This document shows, piece after piece, positions 5,675 through 6,454 of a stretch of DNA of 6,454 nt. Numbering within the stretch: position 1 is the stretch's first letter; the number at the start of each line of letters is the position of its first letter. The notes beneath the pieces are model-generated. The model had not been told where the DNA came from. It searched no databases and saw only the letters and a list, made by a program, of their open reading frames with translations. This DNA is from Bacillota bacterium. Its GTDB lineage: Bacteria > Bacillota > Clostridia > Peptostreptococcales > Anaerovoracaceae. A program made the position numbers and the translations under genes. The DNA lies in assembly GCA_016282655.1 (NCBI GenBank), contig JAEELK010000208.1, positions 1-6,454 on the forward strand, in the 5' to 3' direction.

Positions 5675-6369
5675 GCATAGCGGAAAACATCGAAAAGGTC
5701 CGGCGTGAGATCGCGGCGGCGGCGGAAAAGGCCGGCCGCGACCCGGCGGAGATCCGCCTTTTGGCGGTGAGCAAGACGCGCAGCGTGGAGGAGATGCGGG
5801 AGGCCATGGCGGCCGGCCTTTGCGTCTTCGGCGAGAACCACGTGCAGGAGATCCGGGAAAAATATCCGCTTCTTCCGGACGCGTCGTTTCATATGATTGG
5901 ACATTTGCAGACCAATAAGGTAAAATATATAGTCGATAAGGTGGAACTGATCCATTCCGTAGACAGCCTGCATCTGGCGGAAGAGATCCAGCGTCAGGCC
6001 GAGAAGGCGGAGCGCGAGGTGAAGATCCTGCTGCAGGTCAACGCGGCCGGCGAGGCGAGCAAATTCGGCCTGGCCGCCGGAGAAACGGAAGACATGCTGC
6101 TCCGGGTGCTGCGGGACTGCCCGCGGATCCGGGTCTGCGGGCTCATGCACATCGCGCCGGCATCGGAAGACATGGAGGCGATCCGCCCCTACTTCCGGCA
6201 GGTGAAGGAGCTCTATCAGACGCTGGGCAGGACGGAGCATCCCCGTTGTCAGTTTCAATGGCTCTCCATGGGCATGTCCGGCGACTTTCCGCTTGCCATC
6301 GAGGAAGGCGCCAACATCGTGCGCATCGGAAGCGCCATTTTCGGGCCGCGTCAGTACGCGGCGCAATAA
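5671..6369 (+). CDS. ylmE: YggS/YlmE-family pyridoxal phosphate homeostasis protein
   Basis: 232 residues forming a single alanine-racemase-like TIM barrel that binds PLP and buffers its free level; family members have no clear catalytic activity. Visible motifs are LLAVSKTRS (30-38) with the PLP lysine K35, VFGENHVQE (52-60), HMIGHLQTNKVKYI (74-87), IHSVDS (94-99), QVNAAGEASKFGL (122-134), GLMHIAP (157-163), LSMGMSGD (198-205) and VRIGSAIFGPR (217-227), which cover the usual cofactor contacts. The start overlaps the stop of the HlyD-like gene (ATGA) and has no strong ribosome site, so coupling is likely. In Gram-positives this gene usually precedes sepF in the division cluster, as here. The segment around codons 74-87 is AT-rich and contains a promoter-like sequence. 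Confidence 0.96.
   Translation: MSIAENIEKVRREIAAAAEKAGRDPAEIRLLAVSKTRSVEEMREAMAAGLCVFGENHVQEIREKYPLLPDASFHMIGHLQTNKVKYIVDKVELIHSVDSLHLAEEIQRQAEKAEREVKILLQVNAAGEASKFGLAAGETEDMLLRVLRDCPRIRVCGLMHIAPASEDMEAIRPYFRQVKELYQTLGRTEHPRCQFQWLSMGMSGDFPLAIEEGANIVRIGSAIFGPRQYAAQ
5898..5926 (+). promoter_or_regulatory. Possible internal promoter inside ylmE
   Basis: TGGACA at 5898-5903 (5 of 6 to -35), a 17-base spacer and TAAAAT at 5921-5926 (5 of 6 to -10), in a locally AT-rich stretch of an otherwise GC-rich gene. The predicted start is near 5933, about 480 bases before sepF, so it could supply extra transcription of the division genes to the right. It overlaps the codons of the conserved IGHLQTNK motif, so part of the composition is set by protein constraint. 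Only the sequence match supports it. Confidence 0.35.
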
Positions 6370-6397
6370 GCATCGCAAAGAGCATCAAAAGAGGTTA

Positions 6398-6404
6398 GGG
6401 AGGA
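6398..6404 (+). promoter_or_regulatory. Strong ribosome binding site for the last gene
   Basis: GGGAGGA lies 7 bases before the ATG at 6412, in the 42-base gap after ylmE. It supports a real start there although only 43 bases of the gene are in the window. No terminator-like hairpin is seen in the gap, so read-through from ylmE is expected. Confidence 0.75.
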
Positions 6405-6411
6405 AACAGAT

Positions 6412-6454
6412 ATGGCTGACGGTTTCATGGGAAAACTGAAGAACCTTGTGGGGA
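6412..6454 (+). CDS. sepF: Probable SepF, cell division protein (first 14 codons only)
   Basis: Only MADGFMGKLKNLVG is present before the right edge. A short amphipathic start of this kind (hydrophobic and lysine residues alternating) fits the membrane-binding N-terminal helix of SepF, which tethers FtsZ to the membrane and aligns the division ring. The identification rests mainly on position directly after ylmE, the usual order in Gram-positive division clusters, and on the N-terminal pattern. The diagnostic C-terminal domain lies outside the window. The start is supported by a strong GGGAGGA site. Confidence 0.7.
   Translation, partial: MADGFMGKLKNLVG

Noticed and set aside
6369..6386. Two AGCATC copies 12 bases apart after ylmE
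   Set aside because: The match fades beyond six bases, there is no inverted symmetry, and it does not form a terminator hairpin or a convincing operator.

Overview
The window is a housekeeping segment of a GC-rich bacterial chromosome (roughly 60% GC by eye, with strong C/G preference at third codon positions). Gene order and protein flavour point to the Bacillota. It holds a YlxM-Ffh pair, a KhpA-type KH protein between rpsP and rimM, and a YlmE (YggS) protein followed by the start of a SepF-like cell-division gene. The GC-rich codon use and the joining of the rpsP-trmD block to the ylmE-sepF block would suit Clostridia or Negativicutes, but the exact class is inference.

Layout. Positions 1-946 (minus strand) hold the 5' two thirds of trkA, a two-RCK-domain regulator of potassium uptake that runs off the left edge. 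Positions 947-1110 are a divergent intergenic region. It has one promoter-like element for trkA (extended -10) and one for the rightward genes (TTGACA, 17 bp, TATTCT with an upstream TG). It also has a 14-bp palindrome and three copies of CATAGAT near the trkA start. From 1111 to the right edge every gene is on the plus strand and tightly packed: ylxM, ffh, rpsP, khpA, rimM, trmD, an HlyD-like membrane-anchored protein, ylmE and the first 14 codons of a probable sepF. The gaps are 57 bases or less and three junctions overlap. I see no intrinsic terminator, so it reads as one long operon, perhaps with extra internal promoters before rpsP and inside ylmE.

How the genes fit together. ylxM and ffh serve the signal recognition particle, which targets membrane proteins during translation. 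rpsP, rimM and trmD make or mature ribosomes and tRNA: ribosomal protein bS16, a 30S assembly factor, and the tRNA m1G37 methyltransferase. khpA encodes a small RNA-binding protein linked in Gram-positives to cell elongation. ylmE (PLP homeostasis) and sepF (FtsZ membrane anchor) begin a division cluster. The HlyD-like protein joins the two blocks at the place where rplS usually follows trmD.

I found no mobile element, CRISPR array, RNA gene or obvious novel system. The points most worth a second look are the HlyD-like protein with no hairpin and no transporter partner, a strong sigma-A-like promoter sequence inside ylmE, and the repeat/palindrome cluster in the trkA leader.
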